A stretch of DNA of 64,000 nucleotides from Kineobactrum sediminis (GCF_002868715.1 NZ_PKLZ01000001.1:434001-498000); one strand, 5' to 3'. Shown: positions 9,322-18,972, counted from the stretch's first letter. A program made the numbers and translations. The notes: generated by a model not told the origin, from the letters alone.

Positions 9322-10397
9322 GTGGATAATGCACGCCCCACCCCGCTGGTTGAAGATCTCGAAGGAACCCGCAAGACACTGGAACGCTGGTTCCAGAAGC
9401 GGCGAGGGTATCCGGTATCACTCTCTGGCCTGACCGTCCCCGAGGGCTCGGGGATGTCCAATGTGACATTATTGTTTACCCTGCACTGGCAGGAGCAGGG
9501 TATTGCCCGGGAAGAAGCCTGCGTGGGTCGCCTGCAACCGGATATCGCAAGACCGGTGTTTCCCAGCTATGACCTGGCACCACAATACCGGGTTATGGAG
9601 GCCCTGAAGCAACACAGCGCCATTCCAGTCCCTCCCTTGCTCGGGCTTGAAACGGATACCAGCCTGCTCGGCGTCCAGTTTTACATCATGGGCCATATTG
9701 CCGGACGCATCCCGGCTGACATGCCCCCTTACAACATGGACGGCTGGATGCTGCAGGAGACCAGCGAGGACCAGCGGGCCGCGCTCTGGCGCGCCGCTGT
9801 CACAACCATGGCCAGTTTCCATCAGCTGGACCACCATGCCCTGGGACTGCCCCACCTGGACACGGGTGAACTCACACCGCTGCAGGCACAGCTGGCCTAC
9901 GGCAGGATTACCTCGGCTGGGCCATGGAGGGTGAGGGCCATGCAATTGCACAGGCCGCGCTGGACTGGCTGCAGGCGAACCAGCCTGATGAAGAACCCGT
10001 GGCGTTGTGCTGGGGGGATTCGCGGATAGGCAACATGATTTTCACCCCCACACTGGATAGCGTAGCGGCCGTACTCGACTGGGAAATGGCGACCCTGGGT
10101 AACCCGGTACAGGACCTGGCCTGGTTCAATTACATTGATTCGGTGTTTGCGGAAGGGCTGGAGCTGCCGCGACTACCCGGCCTGCCCTCTTACGAGGATA
10201 CTGTCGAGCAGTGGCAGCAGGCCACAGGCCGAACCGCTGAGCACTACGAGTATTATCTGCTGTTTGCGGCCATGCGGTTTTGCCTGATCATGTCGCGCAT
10301 CATGTTGGCGACGGGGCAGGAGGGAGATGTACAGGAGAATTTTACCTGCAAACTGCTGGAACGGCATCTCAGCCGCATGCCTAAAAACGACTCTTGA
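9322..10397 (+). pseudogene. APH/choline-kinase-fold phosphotransferase, frameshifted
   Basis: Two overlapping frames together encode one protein of the aminoglycoside-phosphotransferase-like family related to the ACAD10 kinase domain. The first frame (from GTG 9322, AGGAG upstream) carries the N-lobe. The second carries the catalytic loop CWGDSRIGN and the metal-binding LDWEMATLGNP. The break is at about 9900-9901: after '...QLAY' the reading continues as QDYLGWAMEG one frame over. Restoring one base (TAC-TGG-CAG instead of TAC-GGCAG) heals the frame. It is therefore a recent null allele or a sequence error. The first frame otherwise stops at 10029. The 3' end overlaps the convergent Omp85-like gene by 17 bp. 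Confidence 0.82.
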
Positions 10398-12120
10398 CGG
10401 TTAACAGAACCTGGCTGGAGCTTACGTCATCGTCTTTCACGAAGGGAAAGGCGAAATCAATGTGTATGACGCTGCTCTTCTCGGCGCGACTGGAGTTGAG
10501 CCGAATACCGACACCGGCATTGGCCAGCACGCCACCATTGGGGCCGTTACTCGCGTCTTCAAACCAGGCGCGGCCCACATCCACAAAAGCCGCCAGGCCG
10601 ATCTGCACCAGGCGGAAAGGGTGCCAGTCCGAATAATAACGCTGCTCCAGGTTGAACACGGCCGAGCGATCACCCACCTGGTAATTGAGATCGTAACCGC
10701 GCAGACCGCTGGCACCGCCCAGGGTGAGCTGCCGATCATCAGTGAGGCCATCGGTGTAGTCCACCCGTAAACTGCCATATGCCGCCCACTGCCGCGACTG
10801 CTTATGCAAATAGCGGGTTTCGGTCGTCCACCAGAAGTTCTCGAAGCGGCTGTCGGCAACCGTCCAGAAGCCCTCAACCGCCGTGTTCCATTGCCACAAC
10901 CGGTCGTCATCGACCAGCAGGGTATTGGCATAACTGCCCCGAACAACAAGCTGGTCGCGGGTGGCACCCAGGTTCTTGCCGGACCAGCCCAGGGTCCAGT
11001 CATAGCGCTCGCCTACATAAACGTCTTCAGTACGGCCCAGGTAATTGAAGTTATGCAGTTCGACAAACTCATCCTCAATCGATTCGTAACCAAAAAACGG
11101 GTAACTGTAGTCGCGATCTACAGGCAGTTCAGCGGGTGGGATAGCAGAATCACTGAACCCGAAACCGTTACTCTCAAAGGTATAGCCAAACAACCAGCGA
11201 CCAACGCGTCGGTCTTCCCGAATGGCGGGCGCGATACCGCCAAATACGGACACACGTTCAATCTGGTGTTCAAACTCCGCCACTTCATCGCCCCGGAACC
11301 AGAGTGCCTCCTCCAGCCTGGTGCGATTCAGGTCAAGTCCCGCGGACCAGCGCTCATAAATGGAGAAAAAGGGCCGCACGAAGCGCAATCCGTGTTCATA
11401 GCCGTCATCGTTGTCGGCCAGAGAAGCACGCATGGTCCACCGCGAGCCCCCCAGCGCCGGATCAGCGTAGCGAATGGTATTACCGGAGCGCTCTTCATCG
11501 CTATCGTGCTGGACAATAATCTGCTTGCCGGTGCCCAGGAAATTGGCATCCCGAAAACCGATTGCGAAGGAGTTCTCGCCCCCTTTTCGACCCACCGACA
11601 GCATTGGTGTAAAGGTCCAGATATCCCGGGTAATGACCTCAATATCCACTTCATCACCGCATACGCGCCACGGGCGCACTGATGCATCGTAAATGAAACT
11701 AAGCCGCCGCAGGATCCGCTCGGACTCCCTGAGACGTGCCGGGTTGTAGGTCTCACCCTCCTCAATCAGCAAGTGATCTGCTATCACCCACTCCCGGGTA
11801 ATACTGTGTACATCGTTGGCCCACCGGTACAGTGCCTTATCTTCGCGCGGGTCTGCCGTATCAAAGACCCCAAAGCGCTGCTGGCGGATACTGCGAATGC
11901 GGGCATCCTCGGGAATATGTTCCAGCAGTTGCGAGTGCGCTGGAGACGGTTGAAAACGGAAGCTCTCGGATAGCGGCTGCGCAGCCACTTTCCTGCACTC
12001 TGCAGCCGGCTCGGCCGCAGCCGCAGCCGACGCTGATAGCAGGCAGCAGCTATAAAGCAACAATAGCCTGGCCCACGAGCCGAAGTGGCCAGACAGTGAA
12101 CACGCGCGCGCAAAAATCAT
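10381..12120 (-). CDS. Omp85/BamA-TamA-like outer-membrane barrel protein
   Basis: 579-aa exported protein. An N-terminal signal region of about 40 residues ends in an Ala-rich stretch. A single POTRA-like domain follows (about 85-170, 'LLIEEGETYNPARLRESERIL'-like segment), then a 16-strand-type barrel rich in alternating aromatic and polar residues that ends in Phe (VLLTVKSRF), the outer-membrane targeting signature. One POTRA domain instead of three or five separates it from TamA and BamA. Function is unknown: a surface-antigen D15-type insertase or transporter is possible. It is monocistronic and converges with the broken kinase gene. Confidence 0.75.
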   Translation of the reverse strand: MIFARACSLSGHFGSWARLLLLYSCCLLSASAAAAAEPAAECRKVAAQPLSESFRFQPSPAHSQLLEHIPEDARIRSIRQQRFGVFDTADPREDKALYRWANDVHSITREWVIADHLLIEEGETYNPARLRESERILRRLSFIYDASVRPWRVCGDEVDIEVITRDIWTFTPMLSVGRKGGENSFAIGFRDANFLGTGKQIIVQHDSDEERSGNTIRYADPALGGSRWTMRASLADNDDGYEHGLRFVRPFFSIYERWSAGLDLNRTRLEEALWFRGDEVAEFEHQIERVSVFGGIAPAIREDRRVGRWLFGYTFESNGFGFSDSAIPPAELPVDRDYSYPFFGYESIEDEFVELHNFNYLGRTEDVYVGERYDWTLGWSGKNLGATRDQLVVRGSYANTLLVDDDRLWQWNTAVEGFWTVADSRFENFWWTTETRYLHKQSRQWAAYGSLRVDYTDGLTDDRQLTLGGASGLRGYDLNYQVGDRSAVFNLEQRYYSDWHPFRLVQIGLAAFVDVGRAWFEDASNGPNGGVLANAGVGIRLNSSRAEKSSVIHIDFAFPFVKDDDVSSSQVLLTVKSRF

Positions 12121-12261
12121 GCTGATAATATAGCCTCGCTGAGGAGTGACCTGACAATTAACTGTAGTCTGTACTCGTTAACAATAGGCAGATAAACTTG
12201 GCCCCCGCTGCGACCAGGAGCTGTTTCCCGGTACTGCCGCGACCACTACAAGGAGTTCCGC

Positions 12262-13848
12262 TTGACCCCTTACCTGCAAGCCCAATTGCAAACCCTGACC
12301 AGCCCGGGGTATCGACAGCTTATCAATACTATACAGCGGGGAATTGAGAAGGAAAGCCTGCGTATTACACCAGAGGGCAGATTGGCGCAAACTCCGCACC
12401 CGGCAAGCCTCGGTTCGGCGCTGACACACCCTTCTATCACCACGGATTACTCCGAGGCACTCCTGGAATTCATTACCCCGGTCGACACCAGTATCGAGCA
12501 CAGCCTCGATACCCTGGCGGATGTGCACAGCTTCGTTTACGCCCAGCTTGAGGATGAACTGCTGTGGGCCGCCAGTATGCCCTGCGTGGTCAATGGCGAC
12601 GACAGTATTCCGGTAGCGGAATACGGCAATTCCAACGTCGCGCGCATGAAAACCGTCTACCGCTATGGGCTGGGTCACCGCTATGGCCGCCTGATGCAGA
12701 CCATTGCCGGCATTCACTACAACTTTTCAATGCCCGCGGAATACTGGCAGCGCGCCTGGGACGATGCCGGCAAGCCAGAGCCTTTACAGGATTACATCAG
12801 CAATCGTTACCTGGGCCTGATCCGCAACTTTCACCGCCATTCCTGGCTGTTGATCTACCTGTTTGGCGCCTCGCCGGCGGTATGCGCCAGCTTTTTACGA
12901 GGCCGCGACCAACATGGCCTGCAACCGTTTGACGAACAGGGCAAAACACTTCACATGCCCCACGCCACGGCTCTGCGCATGGGCGACCTCGGCTATAACA
13001 GCTCGGCCCAGCGAGGCTTGAAGGTCTGCTACAACTCGCTGGACAATTATATCTCGGCCCTGCGCGATGCCATCATGGACCCACACCCGGACTACCAGGG
13101 CATTGCCAGCGGCCGGGATGGTAATTACCAGCAGCTCAATGACAGTCTGCTGCAAATAGAAAATGAATTTTACAGCACCATTCGCCCGAAACGGGTGACT
13201 CGCCCGGGTGAGGCACCGCTAAAAGCGCTGCACCGCGCCGGCATTGAATATATCGAGGTCCGCTGTCTGGACATTAACCCCTTCACACCGGTGGGGCTGG
13301 ATGCGCAGCAGATTCATTTTCTCGATACATTCCTGCTGTATTGCCTGCTGGAGGAAAGCCCCCCCTGTGACAGCGACGAACAGTCACGGCAGGCGGCGAA
13401 CCTCAATGCGGTGGTCAACCGCGGCCGCGAGCCCGGCCTGGAGCTGTTCGCCAATGGCGGCAGTCGACCGCTGTCGGCGCTGGCTGACGACCTGCTGAGC
13501 GGGATGAGCGGGGTCGCTGAACTGCTTGATAACTGCCATGACAATACGCTCTACAGCGCCGCACTGGAAGAACAGTGCAGTCGGGTGGCAGATCCCGAGC
13601 GTACACCGTCGGCCCGGGTACTGAGGGAAATGCGCGAGCGCGATGTGCCGTTCTTCCGCCTGGCTATGGGCTACAGCGAACGTTGGGCGCAGTATTTTCG
13701 CGAGCGACCATTGCCCCCGGAAGTAGCGCAACGCTTTGCGGCGGAAACCGCCAGCTCACTGGCGGCTCAGCAAGCCGTCGAAGCAGCCGATGAACTTGGT
13801 TTTGAAGACTACCTGGCGCAATTTTATGCCCAGTACCAGAAACTCTGA
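12262..13848 (+). CDS. gshA: glutamate-cysteine ligase
   Basis: Joins L-glutamate and L-cysteine in the ATP-dependent first step of glutathione synthesis. At 528 aa it matches the proteobacterial GshA type (about 518 aa in E. coli). Family segments such as 'GIEKESLRI' near residue 30 and 'HYNFSMP' near 154 are present. The start is TTG at 12262, supported by AAGGAG 6-7 bp upstream and the lack of a better ATG. It is followed by dsbB, so two thiol-redox genes are neighbours, but the 63-bp gap leaves open whether they share a transcript. Confidence 0.93.
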   Translation: MTPYLQAQLQTLTSPGYRQLINTIQRGIEKESLRITPEGRLAQTPHPASLGSALTHPSITTDYSEALLEFITPVDTSIEHSLDTLADVHSFVYAQLEDELLWAASMPCVVNGDDSIPVAEYGNSNVARMKTVYRYGLGHRYGRLMQTIAGIHYNFSMPAEYWQRAWDDAGKPEPLQDYISNRYLGLIRNFHRHSWLLIYLFGASPAVCASFLRGRDQHGLQPFDEQGKTLHMPHATALRMGDLGYNSSAQRGLKVCYNSLDNYISALRDAIMDPHPDYQGIASGRDGNYQQLNDSLLQIENEFYSTIRPKRVTRPGEAPLKALHRAGIEYIEVRCLDINPFTPVGLDAQQIHFLDTFLLYCLLEESPPCDSDEQSRQAANLNAVVNRGREPGLELFANGGSRPLSALADDLLSGMSGVAELLDNCHDNTLYSAALEEQCSRVADPERTPSARVLREMRERDVPFFRLAMGYSERWAQYFRERPLPPEVAQRFAAETASSLAAQQAVEAADELGFEDYLAQFYAQYQKL

Positions 13849-13911
13849 CCCATGGCAGTAGCACCTGCTTGCGGGCCACTGCCAAAGGGCCTAACGTAGG
13901 GCTGCCGGTTA

Positions 13912-14442
13912 ATGGTCAGCCTTTTCCGCATACCGAGGAATAGTATCTTGTTGCACACATTGTCATCTCGCCTGGTTTTTTTTGGCCTTGCCCTGGTTGC
14001 TCTGCTGGCAATGCTGTTTGCCGCTTACCTGGAGCATATTGTGGGCCTTAACCCCTGTCCCTTGTGCATGACCCAGCGCGTCTTTGTCGTGACCGGTGGC
14101 GTAATCGCCCTGCTCGCGGCCCTGCATAATCCCCGCGCTTGGGGTCGACGTGTTTACGGCGCACTCTGTGTAGCTGTGGCGGCGGGGGGCGGCGCGGTGG
14201 CGGCACGCCATGTCTGGCTCCAGCATCTGCCGCCGGAACAGGTGCCGGCCTGCGGGCCCAGTCTCGAATACATGCTCGAAACGCTACCTTTCCGGGACAC
14301 CCTGAGCATGGTTTTGATGGGCGATGGCAACTGTGCCGAAACTCACTGGACCCTGCTGGGTTTCTCGATCCCGGAGCAGACTTTGCTCCTGTTCATCGCC
14401 ATTTTCCTGGCCGCACTGTGGCAAACCCTGCGCCGCCAGTAG
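13912..14442 (+). CDS. dsbB: disulfide bond formation protein B (DsbB)
   Basis: Inner-membrane quinone-dependent oxidase that re-oxidises DsbA. It has four hydrophobic segments and both redox Cys pairs: C49-P-L-C52 in the first periplasmic loop and C114/C141 in the second. Length is 176 aa from the ATG at 13912. A TTG at 13948 with GAGGAA upstream is an alternative start that would trim 12 residues before the first TM. No dsbA gene is in the window. It is followed 36 bp later by rsd/algQ, as in Pseudomonas. Confidence 0.9.
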   Translation: MVSLFRIPRNSILLHTLSSRLVFFGLALVALLAMLFAAYLEHIVGLNPCPLCMTQRVFVVTGGVIALLAALHNPRAWGRRVYGALCVAVAAGGGAVAARHVWLQHLPPEQVPACGPSLEYMLETLPFRDTLSMVLMGDGNCAETHWTLLGFSIPEQTLLLFIAIFLAALWQTLRRQ

Positions 14443-14478
14443 CAGCCGCCATCATTTTTCACTGGAGTTACCCGCCTG

Positions 14479-14958
14479 ATGCGCCAAAGCAAACAAGACC
14501 CCGCCGACCACTTCCGAGCCGTAGAGCGCATGCTAACCGACTGGTTGCGGGAACGCCGCAGCCTGCTTGCACGTTATACCTCGCTCGCGGTCGCCACCGA
14601 CGACAGCCCGGAGAATAGCCATTTGGCGCGCCGCCAGCGAGCCTTGTGCGAGCTGCTGGTGGATTACGTCTCAGCCGGCCATTTTGAGGTATTTTCCGCA
14701 CTACTGTTGGAAGCTGAGATTTTCGGTGACGACAACACGGCGCTGAGTACCGAATTAATGCCGGATATCGCCGACACAACGGAAGTTATCATGGCTTACG
14801 AGGAAAAATACGGTAACGGCGATCACTACCCCGAAACCCTGAGACGGGACTTGTCAGCGCTGGGGGAAATACTGGAATCGCGTTTCGTGATGGAAGACCA
14901 GCTTATCGCCAGCCTGCATGGCAAGCACCGGCGTCGCTTGCAAACGACGCCGGGTTAA
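14479..14958 (+). CDS. rsd: Rsd/AlgQ-family anti-sigma-70 regulator
   Basis: 159-aa protein with Rsd/AlgQ hallmarks: 'LVDYVSAGHFEVF' near residue 70 and 'ESRFVMEDQLI' near 140, matching E. coli Rsd almost residue for residue in those patches. Rsd binds the primary sigma factor region 4 and shifts RNA polymerase toward alternative sigmas in stationary phase. In Pseudomonas AlgQ also affects alginate and virulence genes. The AlgZ/AlgR pair is also encoded in this window. It is preceded by dsbB and ends 12 bp before the convergent FKBP gene. Confidence 0.9.
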   Translation: MRQSKQDPADHFRAVERMLTDWLRERRSLLARYTSLAVATDDSPENSHLARRQRALCELLVDYVSAGHFEVFSALLLEAEIFGDDNTALSTELMPDIADTTEVIMAYEEKYGNGDHYPETLRRDLSALGEILESRFVMEDQLIASLHGKHRRRLQTTPG

Positions 14959-14970
14959 GTCGGGCCTGGA

Positions 14971-15714
14971 TCAGCTCTCCGCTTCAGTCTCGCTGTCTTC
15001 TTCCTGGCTCGGAATGGAGAGCAGCTCCACTTCGAATATCAGGGCGGCATTCGGGCCTATCAGGTTACCCGCACCGGCCGGGCCGTATGCGAGGTCCGAG
15101 GGAATATAAAGATTCCACTTGGCGCCTGGTGACATCAGCTGCAAAGCTTCTGTCCAGCCGGCAATGACCTGGCCAACACCAAAGGTTACCGGTTCACCGC
15201 GCGCATAGGACGAATCAAACTCGGTACCATCGATCAGTGTGCCGCGATAATGCACCTCCACGGTATCATCGGGGCCGGGGCTGGCGCCTTCGCCCGCGGT
15301 AACCACTTCGTACTGCAGCCCTGATTCAGTGACCGTCACTTCCTCACGCTCGGCATTTTCAGCCAGGAATGCCTCTGCTGCCTGGGCATTCACTTCACCG
15401 GCCGCGGCAAGCAGTGCTTCCTGTTCGGCAACTGCCTTTTCCTGATACGCCTGCATCTCGGCCTGGATCTCTTCCTCGGTCAGGCGCGGCTCGGCACCTT
15501 CAAGCGCATCCTCGAGACCGGCGGTGAATGCCGGCACGTCCAGGGGTACGCCGTCTTCAGCCATACGCTGGCCCAGACCAAACGCAATGCCATAACTCAG
15601 GCGCTGGGTTGAATCTTCCAGCACCACTTCTGTCGTGTCTTCGGGGGCTTGCTGATTACAGGCCTGCAGAGTCACCGTGGCGAACAAAGCGAGCGGGAGT
15701 GCGTATTTTTTCAT
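14971..15714 (-). CDS. lipoprotein FKBP-type peptidyl-prolyl isomerase (FkpA/FklB-like)
   Basis: 247-aa predicted lipoprotein: MKKYALPLALFATVTLQAC gives a lipobox LQAC with Cys19. An N-terminal helical dimerisation region (about 30-125, Ala/Glu-rich) precedes the C-terminal FKBP domain (about 130-235). The FKBP domain keeps typical residues (VHYRGTLIDGTEFDSS, GQVIAGWTEAL, PSDLAYG). The architecture matches FkpA/Mip periplasmic chaperone-isomerases. The tail is acidic (SQEEDSETEAES). It is convergent with rsd. Confidence 0.9.
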   Translation of the reverse strand: MKKYALPLALFATVTLQACNQQAPEDTTEVVLEDSTQRLSYGIAFGLGQRMAEDGVPLDVPAFTAGLEDALEGAEPRLTEEEIQAEMQAYQEKAVAEQEALLAAAGEVNAQAAEAFLAENAEREEVTVTESGLQYEVVTAGEGASPGPDDTVEVHYRGTLIDGTEFDSSYARGEPVTFGVGQVIAGWTEALQLMSPGAKWNLYIPSDLAYGPAGAGNLIGPNAALIFEVELLSIPSQEEDSETEAES

Positions 15715-15760
15715 AAATATTTTCCATTACCCGTCAAAAGAAGCGAAATCATACTACCCG

Positions 15761-15769
15761 AGTATAGCA
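15761..15769 (-). promoter_or_regulatory. extended -10 element upstream of the FKBP gene
   Basis: TGCTATACT on the minus strand is an extended -10 (TGn plus TATACT) about 45 bp upstream of the FKBP start codon. A good -35 is not visible, which is common for extended -10 promoters. Confidence 0.4.
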
Positions 15770-15800
15770 CTACGCCAGCCCCATCCCGAATCACCGTCCG

Positions 15801-16277
15801 TCAGGGTGCCAGAAATACCTCGTGCAGGCGCTGCACCAGGGCCTGCCGGCTTCGCGCGGGGGGCGCGCCTCCCGCATCCAGCAAGCCATCCAGTGCCTGC
15901 AACAGACTACCCGGGGTTGCGGGCGAGGCAGTATTCCGGCCATGCCAGCGCCAGATCTGCGCCTGCTGTTCCCGCTCCGCTTCCAGCTCAAGTACCTTCA
16001 GTCGCTCCCGCAATGATTGCGCCTCCGGCAGGCCACGCCAGTCACGGCGCAGCTGCCGCAGTGGCACCACGACCCGTTGCCGCCAGGGCGCCAGGGCCCG
16101 GCCAAGGGCGCTCCATTCCGCAGCATCGCGCCGTTGCCCTTGCGCCTGAAGCCAGGCAGCGTATAACAACAGGTTTACATCTGCCGCGTAATAGTCCTGC
16201 GCCTCGAGGCAAGCCTCGGCGACACCGGGTTGTTGGTATCGGTGCAGGGAAAACGCCCATAGCGCATTATTCATCAT
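15801..16277 (-). CDS. TIGR02444/DUF2390-type protein of unknown function
   Basis: 158-aa protein with the family's N-terminal pattern 'ALWAFSLHRYQQPGVAEACL' followed by 'DVNLLLYAAWL', recalled from the TIGR02444/DUF2390 family. The second half is Arg/Glu-rich and probably helical. It lies divergent from yheS with only 48 bp between the start codons, so the two share a short control region. In Pseudomonas relatives such genes also sit next to this ABC-F gene. Molecular function is unknown. Confidence 0.78.
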   Translation of the reverse strand: MMNNALWAFSLHRYQQPGVAEACLEAQDYYAADVNLLLYAAWLQAQGQRRDAAEWSALGRALAPWRQRVVVPLRQLRRDWRGLPEAQSLRERLKVLELEAEREQQAQIWRWHGRNTASPATPGSLLQALDGLLDAGGAPPARSRQALVQRLHEVFLAP

Positions 16278-16325
16278 GTCTCCGGCTGGTTACCGATGGA
16301 AGCTGCGCGTAGAATGCGCGCCCTG

Positions 16326-18224
16326 ATGATCATATTACGCGATATCGAACTCCGCCGCGGCAGCAAGTTGCTACTCGAAGGCGCGAACGTCACCTTGCAG
16401 CCCAGCCAGAAACTGGCGCTGATCGGTGCCAATGGCAGTGGCAAATCCAGCCTGTTCGCAATGCTGCTGAGGCAGCTGCAACCCGATACCGGCAGTATTG
16501 AAGGCATGAGCAAGCTGCGCCTCGCTCACATGGCGCAGGAGGTTGCCGCTACCCGGGAATCCGCCGCCAATTACATTCTCCAGGGCGACGCCGAACTCGC
16601 CACGCTGGTGCAGGATCTTGCCGCGGCCGAAGCCGATGGGGATTTCCAGCGCGCCGCCAGCCTGCACAGCGCCATGGAAGAAGCCGATGGTTACAGTGCC
16701 GAGCGCCGGGTACACCGCTTGCTGCAGGGGCTGGGCTTTCCGGCAAACGCCGCCGAGCGCCCGGTCAGTGATTTTTCCGGTGGCTGGCGGATTCGCCTGA
16801 ACCTGGCGCGTGCACTGATGACACCTTCGGACATGCTGCTGCTGGACGAACCCACCAACCACCTGGACCTGGATGCCACGCTGTGGCTGGAACAGTGGTT
16901 ACAGGCTTACCCCGGCACTTTGCTGATGATCTCCCACGACCGGGATTTCATCGACGCCACCTGTGAACGTATTCTCAGCATAGAAGGTGGCCAGCTGCAG
17001 TCCTGGAAAGGCAATTACTCCGACTATGAGCGCATGCGCGCCGAGATGCTGGCCAACCAGCAGGCTAGCTATGAGAAGCAACAGGTCCGTATAGCTCACA
17101 TTGAAGACTTCGTGCGCCGCTTTCGCTACCAGGCCACCAAGGCTCGCCAGGCCCAGAGCCGGATCAAGGAGCTGGAGCGGATGCAGCAACTGGCTCCCGC
17201 ACACGTGGACTCACCCTTCAATTTCGTGTTCCCGCCCGCCGGCAGGAGCAGTGACCCCCTGCTGCGACTGGATGAGGCCGATCTCGGCTATGGTGATCAA
17301 CCGGTGCTGTCCGGGGTGGACCTGATGCTGCGCCCGGGTTCCCGCATCGCTTTGCTGGGCAAGAACGGCGCAGGCAAATCCACGCTGCTGAAAAGCCTCA
17401 TTGGTGAACTGCCGCTGATCAATGGCAGGCGCCAGGCCGGTGAGCACTGCCGCATAGGCTATTTTGACCAGCAGCAACTGGAGTCACTGGACCTGACAGC
17501 CAGCGCGGCCCTGCACATCCAGCGGCTGAGCCCGGATGCCCGGGAACAGGAGATCATGAATTTTCTCGGAGGCTTCAATTTTCGTGGGGACTTCGCGACC
17601 AGCGCCATAGCCCCATTCTCCGGTGGTGAAAAAGCCCGGCTGGCGCTTGCACTGGTGGTCTGGCAGCGGCCCAACCTGCTGGTTCTGGACGAGCCCACCA
17701 ACCACCTTGACCTGGACATGCGCAATGCCATGGAGGTGGCGCTGCAGGGCTATCAGGGGGCACTGATTCTGGTCAGTCACGACCGCCACCTGCTGCGCAA
17801 TACAGCCGATGAACTGTTGCTGGTGCACGACGGCGTGGTCGAAGAATATGACGACGATTTGCGCGCCTATGAAAAATGGATCCTGAGCAGCTACCGAAGC
17901 AGTGACAAGCCGGAACAAGGCAGCGCGCCAGCGGAAGCGGCGCCCGAGGCCAGTCGCAAGGAGAAGCGCCAGCAGGCCGCAGCAGAGCGTGAAAAAAAGC
18001 GCCCCCTGCAACGCGAGATCACCACGACAGAAAAGGCCATGGCTGCGGCCGAAGCAAGCATGGCGGCACTGCAGGAACAGCTTGCCGATCCGGCACTGTA
18101 TGCTGATGACGGCAAGCCGGAACTGGCCCGGCTGTTAAAATCAGAAGGCGAACTGAAAATTCGCGCCGAGCAGCTTGAAGAGCGCTGGCTGGAGTTGCAG
18201 CAGGCGCTGGAACAACTCAACTGA
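16326..18224 (+). CDS. yheS: ABC-F ATPase YheS
   Basis: Cytoplasmic, membrane-less ABC-F protein with two ATPase domains. The first Walker A is GANGSGKSS and its signature is FSGGWRIRL. The second Walker A is GKNGAGKST and its signature FSGGEKARL. Both Walker B motifs read LLDEPTNHLDLD or LVLDEPTNHLDLD. The ABC-F linker (about 240-290, 'TKARQAQSRIKELERM') and a charged C-terminal coiled coil (about 540-630) are present. Similarity to E. coli YheS runs the whole length. The start is set at 16326 (MIILRDIELRRG, matching the E. coli N-terminus); an upstream ATG at 16296 is possible. ABC-F proteins act on the ribosome. Confidence 0.93.
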   Translation: MIILRDIELRRGSKLLLEGANVTLQPSQKLALIGANGSGKSSLFAMLLRQLQPDTGSIEGMSKLRLAHMAQEVAATRESAANYILQGDAELATLVQDLAAAEADGDFQRAASLHSAMEEADGYSAERRVHRLLQGLGFPANAAERPVSDFSGGWRIRLNLARALMTPSDMLLLDEPTNHLDLDATLWLEQWLQAYPGTLLMISHDRDFIDATCERILSIEGGQLQSWKGNYSDYERMRAEMLANQQASYEKQQVRIAHIEDFVRRFRYQATKARQAQSRIKELERMQQLAPAHVDSPFNFVFPPAGRSSDPLLRLDEADLGYGDQPVLSGVDLMLRPGSRIALLGKNGAGKSTLLKSLIGELPLINGRRQAGEHCRIGYFDQQQLESLDLTASAALHIQRLSPDAREQEIMNFLGGFNFRGDFATSAIAPFSGGEKARLALALVVWQRPNLLVLDEPTNHLDLDMRNAMEVALQGYQGALILVSHDRHLLRNTADELLLVHDGVVEEYDDDLRAYEKWILSSYRSSDKPEQGSAPAEAAPEASRKEKRQQAAAEREKKRPLQREITTTEKAMAAAEASMAALQEQLADPALYADDGKPELARLLKSEGELKIRAEQLEERWLELQQALEQLN

Positions 18225-18489
18225 GCAGCGCCAGCTTCGCCAGGCGGGGCAGGCGCTTGACCGCCACCTCCCGGCGCTGGGCTGCGCTCCGATCGTATGC
18301 CTCCTCACACCAGAGCAGCTGCACCGGCCTGCGCCCCCGGGTATAGCGCGGCCCCCCAGCTACAATACCGTTATGCTGCGCCAGCCGGCGCTGCAGGTTC
18401 ACCGTAACACCGGTATAAAGGCTACCGTCGGCGCACTGCAGCAGATAGACGCACCATTGTCCCGGCACTGCGTCGGTTGCGGCTGTCAT
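18217..18489 (-). CDS. GIY-YIG nuclease-domain protein (YhbQ/UPF0213-like)
   Basis: 90-aa single-domain protein. The GIY-YIG core is [15 protein letters not shown], followed by the conserved Arg in '[10 protein letters not shown]' and the Glu in '[10 protein letters not shown]'. The ATG at 18489 gives the family's normal length; a longer frame to 18612 adds 41 residues without similarity. Members of this group are small, poorly characterised DNA-acting proteins. The stop overlaps the 3' end of yheS by 8 bp (convergent). Confidence 0.83.
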   Translation of the reverse strand: MTAATDAVPGQWCVYLLQCADGSLYTGVTVNLQRRLAQHNGIVAGGPRYTRGRRPVQLLWCEEAYDRSAAQRREVAVKRLPRLAKLALLS

Positions 18490-18544
18490 GGAAACGGGCG
18501 ACCGGTGGGGTACGCATACATCGGCAAAAACTCCCGGGCGCTGG

Positions 18545-18572
18545 TTGTGCCCGCAACAGTGAATGGTATCAT
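18545..18572 (+). promoter_or_regulatory. predicted sigma-70 promoter of trxA
   Basis: TTGTGC (18545-18550), a 16-bp spacer, then TATCAT (18567-18572). A second -10-like TATACT at 18582-18587 lies just downstream. Either would give a short leader before the trxA ATG at 18636. Confidence 0.4.
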
Positions 18573-18635
18573 TGCGCCTTCTATACTTGGGGCAGCCTGC
18601 GAGGCCATCCATCCCCCAACCGACTGGAGACTACA

Positions 18636-18962
18636 ATGAGCGAACAAATCGTACACGTAAACGATGCCAGCTTTGATACCGAAGTTCTGAATTCCGATAT
18701 TCCCGTACTCGTCGATTTCTGGGCCGAGTGGTGTGGCCCCTGCAAAATGATCGCCCCGGTACTGGATGAAATAGCCACCGAATACAGTGGCCGGCTCAAG
18801 ATCTGTAAAGTCGATGTCGACGCCAACCCGGACATTCCGCCCAAGTTCGGTATTCGCGGTATTCCCACCCTGATCCTGTTCAAGAATGGCAGCGCCGAAG
18901 CCACCAAGGTCGGCGCCCTGTCCAAAACCCAGCTGGTCGATTTTATCAAGGAAGTGGTCTGA
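18636..18962 (+). CDS. trxA: thioredoxin 1
   Basis: 108-aa cytoplasmic thiol-disulfide reductase with the W32-C33-G-P-C36 active site, cis-Pro in 'GIPTLILF' and the normal length of thioredoxin 1. The ATG at 18636 is chosen because it gives the exact family N-terminus ([10 protein letters not shown]); the open frame extends 53 codons further upstream without similarity. It is followed by rho 250 bp downstream, the trxA-rho neighbourhood known from E. coli and many gammaproteobacteria. Confidence 0.97.
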   Translation: MSEQIVHVNDASFDTEVLNSDIPVLVDFWAEWCGPCKMIAPVLDEIATEYSGRLKICKVDVDANPDIPPKFGIRGIPTLILFKNGSAEATKVGALSKTQLVDFIKEVV

Positions 18963-18972
18963 CGCCGTTACC

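Noticed and set aside
9890-9910. Programmed -1 frameshifting in the kinase gene
   Set aside because: No slippery heptamer or strong downstream structure at the break; a plain indel explains it.
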